From Solidesulfovibrio magneticus (GTDB lineage: Bacteria > Desulfobacterota > Desulfovibrionia > Desulfovibrionales > Desulfovibrionaceae): 64,000 nt of DNA. The stretch is from positions 1-64,000 of the forward strand of contig DLGG01000038.1 in NCBI GenBank assembly GCA_002482565.1, in the 5' to 3' direction. Shown one piece after another: positions 18,058 through 25,905 of this stretch (within the stretch, counting starts at the first letter, position 1; every line of letters starts with the position of its first letter). The notes below the pieces were generated by a model, which saw only the letters and a program-made list of their open reading frames with translations, was not told the DNA's origin and did not search any database. The translations under genes were made by a program, and so were the position numbers.

Positions 18058-18276
18058 TCAGGCCGGCACGTCGGGCGGCAGGCGACTCTCCTGACAGACG
18101 GCCAAGTAGTCGTCCACGGCTTCCTCAAAGGCGCGCTGGAGCGCTTCGGGGGTGGCGGCGTGGAAGGTGACGATGTCGCGGATGCCGTCGATGCGGCCGT
18201 GGAGCGTGCCGTCTTCCTCCTCGGAGCAGATGAGGCAATAGCCCTTGTAGACGGCGTAGCAGGCGGCGTTGTCCAT
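18058..18276 (-). CDS. hicB: HicB-like antitoxin
   Basis: A 72-residue protein with the HicB partial RNase-H-like fold: YKGYCLICSEEEDGTLHGRI, then GIRDIVTFHAATPEALQRAF and a final VDDYLAVCQES. This is the short HicB form without a separate DNA-binding domain. GAGG lies 6 bases before its ATG and the HicA-like gene ends 14 bases upstream. It should bind and neutralise the HicA partner and may repress the pair. Confidence 0.85.
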   Translation of the reverse strand: MDNAACYAVYKGYCLICSEEEDGTLHGRIDGIRDIVTFHAATPEALQRAFEEAVDDYLAVCQESRLPPDVPA

Positions 18277-18290
18277 GGAGAGCCTCGCGG

Positions 18291-18599
18291 TCAGACAGCC
18301 ATGCCGGCGCGCAGGAGGTATTCGCGCACGTCGGCGGCGCAGCCTTTGTCCAATACGTTTTCGGGGTGGGGGCGGTGGAAGAAGCCCTTGACGCCGCCAA
18401 GGACAAACCGCACCCGCGAGCCGGCGGTTTTCTGGTGATGGTGAATTTCCCGGCCGCCCAAGGCCCGGATCAGCGCGGCCACGTCGTCCCAGAGGATGTC
18501 CGGCCGGGCGGGCACGCAAAAAAGCGCCTCCCAGGTCTTTTGCCGGGCGCTGTTGAGTTTGACGGCGGGCTTTTGGGACAACACGGTTGGGGACGGCAT
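18291..18599 (-). CDS. hicA: HicA-like toxin
   Basis: A 102-residue protein from the first plausible ATG; no strong ribosome site is seen, so the true start could be a GTG or TTG a few codons inside. The core KTWEALFCVPARPDILWDDV, ALIRALGG, GSRVRFVL and FHRPHPENVLDKGCAADVREYLLRAGM matches the double-stranded-RNA-binding-like HicA family, which cleaves mRNA. The usual G-S-H catalytic position reads G-S-R, as in the branch of HicA proteins with a later HRPHP; activity is therefore uncertain. It precedes hicB, the normal order. Confidence 0.8.
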   Translation of the reverse strand: MPSPTVLSQKPAVKLNSARQKTWEALFCVPARPDILWDDVAALIRALGGREIHHHQKTAGSRVRFVLGGVKGFFHRPHPENVLDKGCAADVREYLLRAGMAV

Positions 18600-18666
18600 G
18601 TTCAAATGAGAAAACCAGAAGCGGACGCCCAGCGTCAAGGGGGGGCGACAGGGATGGATTCAGGAG

Positions 18667-18717
18667 AAAAAAGCCCCGGACGGCCTTGGAGGATGCGGGG
18701 ATGGGGCCGTCCGGGGC
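18667..18717 (-). terminator. Intrinsic terminator of the aminotransferase/Liv/AOR operon
   Basis: Perfect 13-base stem arms GCCCCGGACGGCC (18673-18685) and complement (18705-18717), a 19-base loop, and on the minus strand TTTTTT directly after. It is 23 bases past the stop of the CBS-domain gene and marks the end of the eight-gene operon. Confidence 0.9.
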
Positions 18718-18740
18718 GAGGCGAGGACAGGAACTCTTGG

Positions 18741-19397
18741 CTAATCGCGGGTCCAGTAGAGCACATGGCCGGTCTTTTCGAGTTCGGCGCGCAGTTCCCG
18801 CTCCCGGGTCTCGGGCAGGCCCTGGATACGGATGGACACGTCGCGCTGGCCCGGGCCGCCCCGGTCGTAGGACGACAGGATGCTCACGATACGGGCCTCG
18901 AAGCGGCGCAGAGCGTCGAGCACCGGCTTGAGGCTGCCCTCGGCCACGCCCAGGCGCAGCCCTATCTGGATGCCGCCCTGGTCGATGCCAGTGATGGAGA
19001 CGAACAGGCGGAAGATGTCGGTGTCGGTGATGATGCCGACCACCTTGTTCGCTTCATCAACCACCGGCAGGCTGCCGAACTTGCGGTCGCGCATGATAAG
19101 CGCCGCCCGCTCCACGGTGTCGGTGCACCGGATGCGCACCGGGTCCTTGGTCATGATGGCTTTGACCTTGAGCTCCGAGAGCAGGTAGGTCATCTCGTAC
19201 ATGTCCAGCGAAGTGGCCGAGGACGGCGAGGCCGCCTTGAGGTCGCGCTCGGACACGATGCCGACAAGCTTCCCGTCTTTGTCCACCACGGGCAGACGCC
19301 GGATCTTGCGCTCACGCATGATCCGGCCGGCCTTGATCATCGAGACGTCCTCGGTTGCCGTGGCCACGTCGGTGGACATCCAATCGCCGACAAGCAT
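18741..19397 (-). CDS. CBS-domain pair protein with C-terminal ACT-like domain
   Basis: A 218-residue protein. Two CBS motifs are clear: MSTDVATATEDVSMIKAGRI with RRLPVVDKDGKLVGIVSERD, and KAIMTKDPVRIRCTDTVERA with GSLPVVDEANKVVGIITDTD. The last 75 residues (LRLGVAEGSLKPVLDALRRF onward) look like an ACT-type regulatory fold, as in AcuB-like proteins. CBS pairs bind adenosine nucleotides, ACT domains bind amino acids, so it may sense energy state and an amino acid for this operon. It starts 27 bases after the AOR stop, with AAGGAG before its ATG, and is the last gene before the terminator. Confidence 0.82.
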   Translation of the reverse strand: MLVGDWMSTDVATATEDVSMIKAGRIMRERKIRRLPVVDKDGKLVGIVSERDLKAASPSSATSLDMYEMTYLLSELKVKAIMTKDPVRIRCTDTVERAALIMRDRKFGSLPVVDEANKVVGIITDTDIFRLFVSITGIDQGGIQIGLRLGVAEGSLKPVLDALRRFEARIVSILSSYDRGGPGQRDVSIRIQGLPETRERELRAELEKTGHVLYWTRD

Positions 19398-19424
19398 GTG
19401 CCGCTCCTTTGGAATGCTTTGGGT

Positions 19425-21203
19425 TTAGAGGTCGGCGGCGCCGGTCGGCACGCCCTGGGGCGACCAATTGCGCAACCGGTAGTAGTCGGCCAGCATGGTT
19501 TCAAAGGCCTCCCGGGGCAACGCCTTGCCGCTGGGCAGGGGTTCGCGGTGGATGCGGTCCGGGAGGCGGTCGTCGGCCGGGGTCAGGCCTTCGCGCAGGT
19601 TGAACTCCCGGGTCATGTCGGCGATGGCCGCGGCCCGGCGCTTGAGCGCCGCTTCGCTGGCGTCGAGGCCGGTGGTCAGGCCGATGACCTGGGTCAGCTC
19701 GTCCCAGGTGTAGAGGTCGCGGAAAAACCGGCACAGGATGAGCGTATCGAAGATGGTGAGCCGGTCCTCGAACTCGATGAGCATGGCCGCCTTGTTCTCC
19801 ACGGCGTCGGGGGGAATCATGCCGGCCAGTTCGGGCTTGTAGAAGGTGGTGCGCAGATGGCAGGCCCCCCGGTCGGATGTGGCGTAGGCCAGCCCCATGC
19901 CGCGAAGCGCCCGGGGGTCGTAGCCGGCCGGCTCCAGGCCCTTGACGTGGACGGCCAGGTCTTCCAGACCCCAGGCCCGGGCCGCGACCTTGATGCCTTG
20001 GCCCAGAAGCGCGCCGATGCCCGTGCCCGAGGCGATGTCTTTGATGAGCCGGGCCGCGCCGTCGGGGTCGTTGTAGGCGATGGGGTAGTCCACCCGGCCG
20101 CGCGAGACGGCCTCGACGGTGAAGGCGCACAGGTTGCCGGCGGAGATGGTGTCGATGCCCAGGCGGTCGCAGAGGTCGTTTAGATACACGATCTCGGCCA
20201 TGTCCTCGATCATGCACAGCCCGCCGAAGGCGTAGATGGTTTCGTATTCCGGCCCTTCCAGGGTCAGGCCCTTGTGGCGGCCCGAGGCGAGCTTGGCCAT
20301 GCGGCCGCAGGACATGAAGCACTTGGCGCAGGCATGGGCCTTGACCTCATGTTCCTTGTGGAAGGTCTCGCCCGAGATCTTCTCCCAATGCTCGCAGTTG
20401 CCCTGAGTCCAGTACTTGGCCGGAAAGGCTCCGGCCGCGTTCATGACCCCGACCATCATGGTCGTGCCCATGGCCTTGTAGACCTGCACGCCCTTGGTCT
20501 CCACGCCGCGCTTGGCAAAAGCGGCGGCATGGGCGGCCAGACCGGGGGGATCGGCCGCCTGGCGCTTGCGGTCGCCCTGGAACACGATGGCCTTGACCCT
20601 TTTGGAGCCCATGACCGCGCCGACGCCGGTGCGGCCGGCGCAGCGCCAGCGTTCGTTGGCGATCATGGCCAGCCGGCACAGGTTTTCGCCGGCCGGGCCG
20701 ATGACCACCGCGCCCACGCGTTTGGCGTCGTCGCGCGGCAGCACGAAACGCTCCCGGGCCGCGTCCTCGGTGGCGTAGGCGTCCAGGCCGGCCAGATCGG
20801 CCGCGTCGTGGAAGGTGCAGCCGTCGGGGTGGATGGTCAGGGCCGTGAGCCTGTCCGCCGCGCCGGCGAGGACCACGGCGTCGAAACCGGCGGCGTCCAC
20901 GGCCTGGGGCGTGCGGCCGCCGGAATAGGATTCGGTGTAGAACCCGGTCTGGGGGGACTTGGTGAAGACGCCGTAGCGGCTGGCTCCCCAGGCCACGCCG
21001 CCGCACAAGGGGCCGGCGGCGAAGATGAGGTTGTTCTCCGGAGCCAGGGGATCTACCCCGGCCGGGTTGCGGTCGAGCAGCAGCCTGGTGGCCAGGCCCT
21101 TGCCGCCCAGATAGGCGTCAAGATGGGCCGGGTCGGCCGCTTCGATGGCGAAAGAGCGCCGGGTCAGATCGACGGTGAGGATGCGTCCGTGAAAGCCGTG
21201 CAT
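19425..21203 (-). CDS. aor: Tungsten-type aldehyde:ferredoxin oxidoreductase (second copy, in amino-acid operon)
   Basis: A 592-residue AOR family member, only distantly like the copy at 9.8-11.6 kb. It has YLGGKGLATRLLLD, AAGPLCGGVAWGASRYGVFT, GRTGVGAVMGSKRVKAIVFQ, the 4Fe-4S motif CAKCFMSC, DRLGIDTISAG, GLEPAGYDPRALRGMGLAYA and the distal Cys in LILCRFFRD. It oxidises an aldehyde to an acid with ferredoxin. It starts 12 bases after livF with AAGGA before the ATG, so it belongs to the aminotransferase/Liv operon. No ferredoxin subunit gene accompanies it. In this context the likely substrate is the semialdehyde or aldehyde produced from the imported amino acid. Confidence 0.9.
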   Translation of the reverse strand: MHGFHGRILTVDLTRRSFAIEAADPAHLDAYLGGKGLATRLLLDRNPAGVDPLAPENNLIFAAGPLCGGVAWGASRYGVFTKSPQTGFYTESYSGGRTPQAVDAAGFDAVVLAGAADRLTALTIHPDGCTFHDAADLAGLDAYATEDAARERFVLPRDDAKRVGAVVIGPAGENLCRLAMIANERWRCAGRTGVGAVMGSKRVKAIVFQGDRKRQAADPPGLAAHAAAFAKRGVETKGVQVYKAMGTTMMVGVMNAAGAFPAKYWTQGNCEHWEKISGETFHKEHEVKAHACAKCFMSCGRMAKLASGRHKGLTLEGPEYETIYAFGGLCMIEDMAEIVYLNDLCDRLGIDTISAGNLCAFTVEAVSRGRVDYPIAYNDPDGAARLIKDIASGTGIGALLGQGIKVAARAWGLEDLAVHVKGLEPAGYDPRALRGMGLAYATSDRGACHLRTTFYKPELAGMIPPDAVENKAAMLIEFEDRLTIFDTLILCRFFRDLYTWDELTQVIGLTTGLDASEAALKRRAAAIADMTREFNLREGLTPADDRLPDRIHREPLPSGKALPREAFETMLADYYRLRNWSPQGVPTGAADL

Positions 21204-21215
21204 GGCTTTTCCTTT

Positions 21216-21926
21216 TTAAATGCCGAGATAGGCCGATTTAACGTGGGGGTTTTCCAGCAGTTCCTTGGCCGAGCCGGACATGGCCACCCGGCCGTGCTCC
21301 AGGACATAGCCCCGGTCGGACAGCCGCAGTGAATGGTTGACGTCCTGTTCGACCAAAAGCACCGTGGTGCCGGCGTCGGCGATCTTGCGCAGGGTCTCGA
21401 AGATCGACTTGACCAGGATGGGAGCCAGGCCCAACGACGGTTCGTCGAGCATTAAAAGGCCCGGCAGGGCCATGAGTCCCCGGCCGATGGCCACCATCTG
21501 CTGTTCGCCGCCGGAGAGCGTCATGGCCAGCTGGGTCTGGCGCTCCAGCAGGCGCGGCAGCAGTTCGTAGACCTGGCGCAGGGTCTTGTCGCGGTCCTTG
21601 TAGGCCCGGGAATTGTAGGCCCCGATGTCGAGGTTCTCGGCCACGGTCATGAGCGAGAAGAGCCGGCGGCCCTCGGGCACGTGGATGACGCCGCGCTCGA
21701 CGATGGCTTCGGGGGGCAGAGCCTGGATGGCCTCGCCCCGAAACCGGATGGTTCCGGAAGACGGGGGCACGAGGCCGGAGAGGGCCTTGAGCAGGGTCGA
21801 CTTGCCCGCGCCGTTGCCGCCGATGATGCTCACCACCTCGCCTTCGTTGACCGTCAGCGAGAGGTCGTTGATGATCTGCACGTCGCCGTAGGCGACGTTG
21901 ATGTTCTCCACGCTAAGCAGCGTCAT
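21216..21926 (-). CDS. livF: HAAT-family amino-acid ABC transporter ATP-binding protein LivF
   Basis: A 236-residue ATPase; start set at the ATG preceded by GGGAGG, which overlaps the end of livG by 14 bases. Walker A is GGNGAGKSTLLKAL, signature LSGGEQQMVAIGRG, Walker B LLMLDEPSLGLAP, and the H-loop region is VLLVEQDVNHSL. Together with LivG it powers uptake through LivHM. The short length and the PSLGLAP motif mark LivF and not LivG. It lies between livG and the aldehyde oxidoreductase gene. Confidence 0.93.
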   Translation of the reverse strand: MTLLSVENINVAYGDVQIINDLSLTVNEGEVVSIIGGNGAGKSTLLKALSGLVPPSSGTIRFRGEAIQALPPEAIVERGVIHVPEGRRLFSLMTVAENLDIGAYNSRAYKDRDKTLRQVYELLPRLLERQTQLAMTLSGGEQQMVAIGRGLMALPGLLMLDEPSLGLAPILVKSIFETLRKIADAGTTVLLVEQDVNHSLRLSDRGYVLEHGRVAMSGSAKELLENPHVKSAYLGI

Positions 21927-22641
21927 ACTCGCCTCCCAGATAGGCCTTGATGACGTTTTCATCCTTGGTGACGGCCTCGGGCGAGCCTTCGGCGATCTTC
22001 TGGCCGAACTGGATGACCACCACCCGGTCGGACAGAGCCATGACGGCGCGCATGATGTGCTCGATGACGAAGACGGTCACGCCCCGGTCGCGAAGCCCCC
22101 GGATGATGCCGATCATGTCGTCGACCTCGGTGGGCCGCAGGCCGGCCATGACCTCGTCGAGGAGCAGCAGCTTGGGATCGGTGGCCAGGGCCTTGGCGAT
22201 TTCCAGGCGTTTGCGGTCGGCGATGGTCAGGTTGGCGGCCAGCATGTCCTTGGTGTGGTCGAGCTGGAGGGTGACCAGCACTTCCTCGGCGATTTCCCGG
22301 GCCTTTTGGGTGGAGTTGGTGCGCAAAAACGCCCCGACCATGACGTTGTAGAGCACGGTCTTGCTGCCGAAGGGCTTGACGATCTGGAAGGTGCGGGCCA
22401 GGCCCAGCCGGGCGAGATCCCAGGGCTTTTGGCCGTGGGTGGTCTGGCCGGCAAACTTGATCACGCCCTCGGAAGGGGCGAACACGCCGGCCACGAGGTT
22501 AAAGACCGTGGACTTGCCGGCCCCGTTGGGACCGATGAGCGCCAGGATTTCGCCGGTCTTGATGTGCAAATCCAGGGAGCTGACGGCGGTTAAGCCCCCG
22601 AAGTGCTTGGTGAGATTGGTGACTTCCAGGATGTTGCTCAT
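21913..22641 (-). CDS. livG: HAAT-family amino-acid ABC transporter ATP-binding protein LivG
   Basis: A 242-residue ATPase. Walker A GPNGAGKSTVFNLV, the LivG-type Walker B LLLLDEVMAGLRPTEVDD, and VFVIEHIMRAVMALSDRVVV near the end. The ABC signature region reads LTIADRKRLEIAKALA, with LTIAD in place of the canonical LSGGQ-like LSYGD; this variant is common in LivG. It overlaps livM by 4 bases (ATGA) and livF by 14, so translation is coupled along the transporter genes. Confidence 0.93.
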   Translation of the reverse strand: MSNILEVTNLTKHFGGLTAVSSLDLHIKTGEILALIGPNGAGKSTVFNLVAGVFAPSEGVIKFAGQTTHGQKPWDLARLGLARTFQIVKPFGSKTVLYNVMVGAFLRTNSTQKAREIAEEVLVTLQLDHTKDMLAANLTIADRKRLEIAKALATDPKLLLLDEVMAGLRPTEVDDMIGIIRGLRDRGVTVFVIEHIMRAVMALSDRVVVIQFGQKIAEGSPEAVTKDENVIKAYLGGEYDAA

Positions 22642-23645
22642 TTCGCTGCTCCCTGGCCGGTGATTTTGCGGGCCAGCCGGTCATAGAGGGCGGCCAGCGG
22701 CGCGGTGAGACCCTTGGGCAGGTAGATCATGACCAGGATGAGGATAAGCCCGAAGATGACCAGATGCAGCCCGGGCAGCATGTCGCTTAAATAGATGCGG
22801 GTGAACTCGTTAAGCGGTCGCAAGAGCAGCGCGCCGATGACCGGGCCGGCGATGGTGCCTCGGCCGCCGATGAGCGCGATAAACGCGATCTCGAAGGAGA
22901 GATCCAGGCCCATGAGGCCTTTGGGATAGAAGTAGAGCATGAGCTGGGCGTAGAACGTGCCGGCCAGGGCGGTGAGGAAGCAGGAGAGCGCCATGGCGAA
23001 GAGCTTGTAGTTGGCCACGTTGATTCCCAGAGCGGCGGCGGCCTCGGGTTCCTCGCCGCCAGCGGCCAGATAGTAGCCGATCTTGGAGCGGGAGATGAAC
23101 CAGGTAAAGGCCAGGACAAGGATCAGAAGCACCAGGATGATGTAATAGTACGGCAGCTTGGACATGAACTGGTAGTCCCAGAACGTCGGGTCCTTGAGCA
23201 GCGGCACAAGCAGGCCCCGGGGGCCGTTTATCTTGAGCGGTCCCAGGGTGTCGATGTTTTCCACCATGACCCGGATGCCTTCGGCAAAGGCGATGGTGCA
23301 CAGGCAGAAGTAGGCCCCGCGCATCCGGAAGGTGGGCAGGCCGATGATGACGCCGATGACGGCGGCGATGGCTCCGCCGACGAGCATGCCGATCCAGGGC
23401 GAGACGCCGTACTGCAGGGTCAGGATCGAGGAGGTGTAGGCCCCGATGCCGACGAAGACGGAATGGCCCAGCGGCAACACGCCGGCGAAACCGCCGACCA
23501 GGTTCCAGGCCGTGGTCAGATAGGCGTAGAAAAAGAGCAGGATGAGGATTTGCAGATAGGTGGGCGAGGTCACCACCAGGGGCAGCCCGAAGGCGGCCAG
23601 GGCGACCACCGCCAGCAATATCCGGTCGAGTTGTTTTCGGCTCAC
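22638..23645 (-). CDS. livM: HAAT-family ABC transporter permease LivM
   Basis: A 335-residue multi-pass inner-membrane protein starting at GTG after AGGAGG. It contains YAYLTTAWNLVGGFAGVLPLGHSVFVG, split here only as the family landmark regions WNLVGGFAG and PLGHSVFVGIG, and the cytoplasmic coupling loop AAALGINVANYKLFAMALSC. The C-terminal GGRGTIAGPVIGALLL is typical for LivM. It forms the translocation pore with LivH. Confidence 0.93.
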   Translation of the reverse strand: MSRKQLDRILLAVVALAAFGLPLVVTSPTYLQILILLFFYAYLTTAWNLVGGFAGVLPLGHSVFVGIGAYTSSILTLQYGVSPWIGMLVGGAIAAVIGVIIGLPTFRMRGAYFCLCTIAFAEGIRVMVENIDTLGPLKINGPRGLLVPLLKDPTFWDYQFMSKLPYYYIILVLLILVLAFTWFISRSKIGYYLAAGGEEPEAAAALGINVANYKLFAMALSCFLTALAGTFYAQLMLYFYPKGLMGLDLSFEIAFIALIGGRGTIAGPVIGALLLRPLNEFTRIYLSDMLPGLHLVIFGLILILVMIYLPKGLTAPLAALYDRLARKITGQGAAK

Positions 23646-23655
23646 GGCGCGCCTC

Positions 23656-24540
23656 CTACCAATCCTGTTTGTGGCCGAAGAAGCCGGATGGTTTGACGAA
23701 GAGAATGATAAGGAAAATGGCGTAGATGATGGCTTCGGTCCAGGTCGAGGCCATGAACTGCGAGAAGACGGATTCGATCAAGCCAATGACCAGGCCGCCC
23801 AGGAGCGCGCCGGGGATGCTGCCCAAGCCGCCGAGCACGACGATGATAAAGGCCCGGATGTCGAAGACCACGCCCACCGACGGGTAGACGTAGTAAAAAG
23901 GGATGAGCACGCAGCCCGCGATGCCGGCGATGGCCGTGCCGAGGCCGAAGGCGATGTTGTAGATGCGGTACTGGTCGATGCCCATGAGGTTGGCCGCTTC
24001 GCGGTCGAGGCTGGTGGCCCGAAGCGCCTTGCCGGTCTTGGTCTTGCGCATGAAAAGCGCCAGGCCGATGGCGGTGGCGATGGCCACGACAAAGCCGGAA
24101 AATTTGGGGATGGAGATGATGAACTCGCCCAGCGCGAAGGACTTGTTGGAAATGGCCGTGCGCACGGTGCGGTACTCGGCGCCAAACAGCATGAGCGCCA
24201 GGTTGTCGAGCACGTACCAGACGCCGGTGGTGACGATGATGACCGTCAACGGCTCGCGCACCTGGCCTTCGGCTTTGAACACGGGTTTAATCACCACGTC
24301 CTGCAGATAGTAGCCAAAGACGAACAGAACGGGGGGAACAATGACAAGGGCCAGATACGGGTGGATGCCCGTGAGCCGAATCAGCCAATACGCGCTGAAC
24401 ATGCCGACCATGAGCAGCGAGCCGTGGGCGAAGTTGACCACCTTCATGACCCCGAAGATCAGGGTCAATCCCAGGGCGGTCAGCCCGTACATGGCTCCCA
24501 TCATGGCGCCGTTGAGCGCCGCCTGAATCACCGCGGTCAT
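23656..24540 (-). CDS. livH: HAAT-family ABC transporter permease LivH
   Basis: A 294-residue inner-membrane protein; start set at the ATG of MTAVIQAALNGAMMGAMYGL, since the open frame upstream runs through the hairpin that follows the binding-protein gene. Family landmarks are TLIFGVMKVVNFAHGSLLMV and the coupling segment REAANLMGIDQYRIYNIAFG, then GGLGSIPGALLGGLVIGLIE. It pairs with LivM. The gap to livM is 10 bases. Confidence 0.92.
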   Translation of the reverse strand: MTAVIQAALNGAMMGAMYGLTALGLTLIFGVMKVVNFAHGSLLMVGMFSAYWLIRLTGIHPYLALVIVPPVLFVFGYYLQDVVIKPVFKAEGQVREPLTVIIVTTGVWYVLDNLALMLFGAEYRTVRTAISNKSFALGEFIISIPKFSGFVVAIATAIGLALFMRKTKTGKALRATSLDREAANLMGIDQYRIYNIAFGLGTAIAGIAGCVLIPFYYVYPSVGVVFDIRAFIIVVLGGLGSIPGALLGGLVIGLIESVFSQFMASTWTEAIIYAIFLIILFVKPSGFFGHKQDW

Positions 24541-24561
24541 GAAAAGCCTCTCCGGACGTTT

Positions 24562-24589
24562 GCCCCGGACCGGGGAGCCGGTCCGGGGC
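24562..24589 (-). terminator. Hairpin between binding-protein and permease genes
   Basis: Perfect 10-base stem GCCCCGGACC / GGTCCGGGGC with an 8-base loop in the 68-base gap between the substrate-binding protein stop and livH. No T-run. Best read as a partial terminator or mRNA-stabilising hairpin that keeps the binding protein in excess. Confidence 0.6.
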
Positions 24590-24608
24590 GTTGGCGCGAA
24601 TGGTCGTA

Positions 24609-25856
24609 CTACTTGTTGGCCGGGAAGGCCGGGACGTAACCGGCGCGGCGGGCGGCCTTGGGCCACACGGTGACGCGTTCGGGCTTGCCGTCGACGTTGG
24701 CCACCTGGACGATGACGATGCCGGCGTTCTTGTTCTGGCCGGTCTCGTCGAACTGGACGCCGTCGTAGGAGACGATCATGCCCGGTCCGGTGGTCAGGTT
24801 GGTGGCGGCCAGGGCCTCGCGGATCTTGGCCGGATCGGTGGAGGCGGCGCGTTCCAGGGCGTCGGCGATGACGTACATGGCGACGTAGGCGTCAACGGAC
24901 TCGCCGGTCAGGTCGTAGCCGTACTTTTTCTTGAACTTCTCGTTGGCCGGCTTGGCGGCGGGCTTGTTGACGTCGGTGTTCCACTCGACTTCGTCAAAGA
25001 TGCCCAGGGCGTTGGTGTCGGTGTTTTCCAGGAACTTGGGATCGGCGTGGCCGCCGCCGCTGGCCAGGACGACCTTGGGTTTGACCTGCATTTCGGCCAT
25101 GGTGTTGGTCAAAAGGATGGCGTCGGCGGCGTTGGACACGAGCATGACGATGTCGGGCTTGGCGGCCTTGAGCTTGGTCACGACCGGGGTGAGGTCGGTG
25201 GCGGTGCTGGGGTAGGGCTCGTCGAGAACGATCTCGTAGCCGTCTTTTTTGGCCAGTTCGCGCCACTTCTCGGCAAAGCCGGTGCCCCAGTCGCCGTTTT
25301 CAAAGACAAAGGCGATCTTTTGCAGCTTCACGCCGGTTTCTTCCTGCATGTCTTTGAGGAAACGGAACTGGTCGCGCACCCACCAGGAGTCCTTGGCGGC
25401 GATGCGGAAGACGTTTTTAAATCCGCGCTCGGTGATGGTGTCGCGCACGGCCACGGGCACCACGAAGGGGATGCCGTAGCGCTCGGCCACCTGGGTGGCC
25501 GGGTAGGTGACGGCGGAGTTCCAGCAACCGGTGAGGAGATTGACTTTCTCGGTGTTGATGAGGCGCTCGGTCTCGGTGACGCCGACGGTGGGGTCGGACT
25601 TGCTGTCGGCGTAGACCAGCTCCAGCTTGGCGCCGCCTAGGGACTTGATGCCGCCGGCGGCGTTGATCTCTTCGATGGCCATTTCCCGGGCCTGCTTGCC
25701 CTGGACGCCGACCGAAGCCGACGGGCCGGACAGGGGCTCGACGTTGCCGATCTTGACGGTCTTGTCGGCGGCCAGGGCCGGAGCGGCGAACAGGGCGGCG
25801 GACAGGGCCATGCCCATGCAGCCGGCCAGAATCGTCGTGATGGAACCGTTTTTCAT
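24609..25856 (-). CDS. livK: HAAT-family amino-acid ABC transporter substrate-binding protein
   Basis: A 415-residue periplasmic binding protein. The first 29 residues are a signal peptide ending APALAADK. The mature part begins VKIGNVEPLSGPSASVGVQG, the LivK/Leu-Ile-Val fold (type I periplasmic binding protein), and holds LLTGCWNSAVTYPATQVAER where ligand-contacting residues lie. AGAGGTG precedes the ATG. Its longer length and divergent sequence from the second binding protein in this window suggest a different ligand. The co-operonic class III aminotransferase suggests an omega-amino acid, but this is inference. Confidence 0.9.
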   Translation of the reverse strand: MKNGSITTILAGCMGMALSAALFAAPALAADKTVKIGNVEPLSGPSASVGVQGKQAREMAIEEINAAGGIKSLGGAKLELVYADSKSDPTVGVTETERLINTEKVNLLTGCWNSAVTYPATQVAERYGIPFVVPVAVRDTITERGFKNVFRIAAKDSWWVRDQFRFLKDMQEETGVKLQKIAFVFENGDWGTGFAEKWRELAKKDGYEIVLDEPYPSTATDLTPVVTKLKAAKPDIVMLVSNAADAILLTNTMAEMQVKPKVVLASGGGHADPKFLENTDTNALGIFDEVEWNTDVNKPAAKPANEKFKKKYGYDLTGESVDAYVAMYVIADALERAASTDPAKIREALAATNLTTGPGMIVSYDGVQFDETGQNKNAGIVIVQVANVDGKPERVTVWPKAARRAGYVPAFPANK

Positions 25857-25905
25857 GCCTGCACCTCTTTACGTTGTCGGTTGGCTGGGTCGGGCCTTGT
25901 TGCCG

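Noticed and set aside
17726..18058. 110-codon minus-strand frame between hicB and the MoxR gene
   Set aside because: Arg/Pro-rich translation typical of a GC-rich shadow frame, and it spans the predicted promoter.
18366..20183. A 605-codon plus-strand open frame
   Set aside because: Antisense to the hicA-like, CBS and second aldehyde oxidoreductase genes, whose motifs are unmistakable.
19425..21203. Annotation of the second aldehyde oxidoreductase as a formaldehyde- or glyceraldehyde-3-phosphate-specific enzyme
   Set aside because: Sequence alone does not separate these groups by eye; the operon context favours an amino-acid-derived aldehyde.
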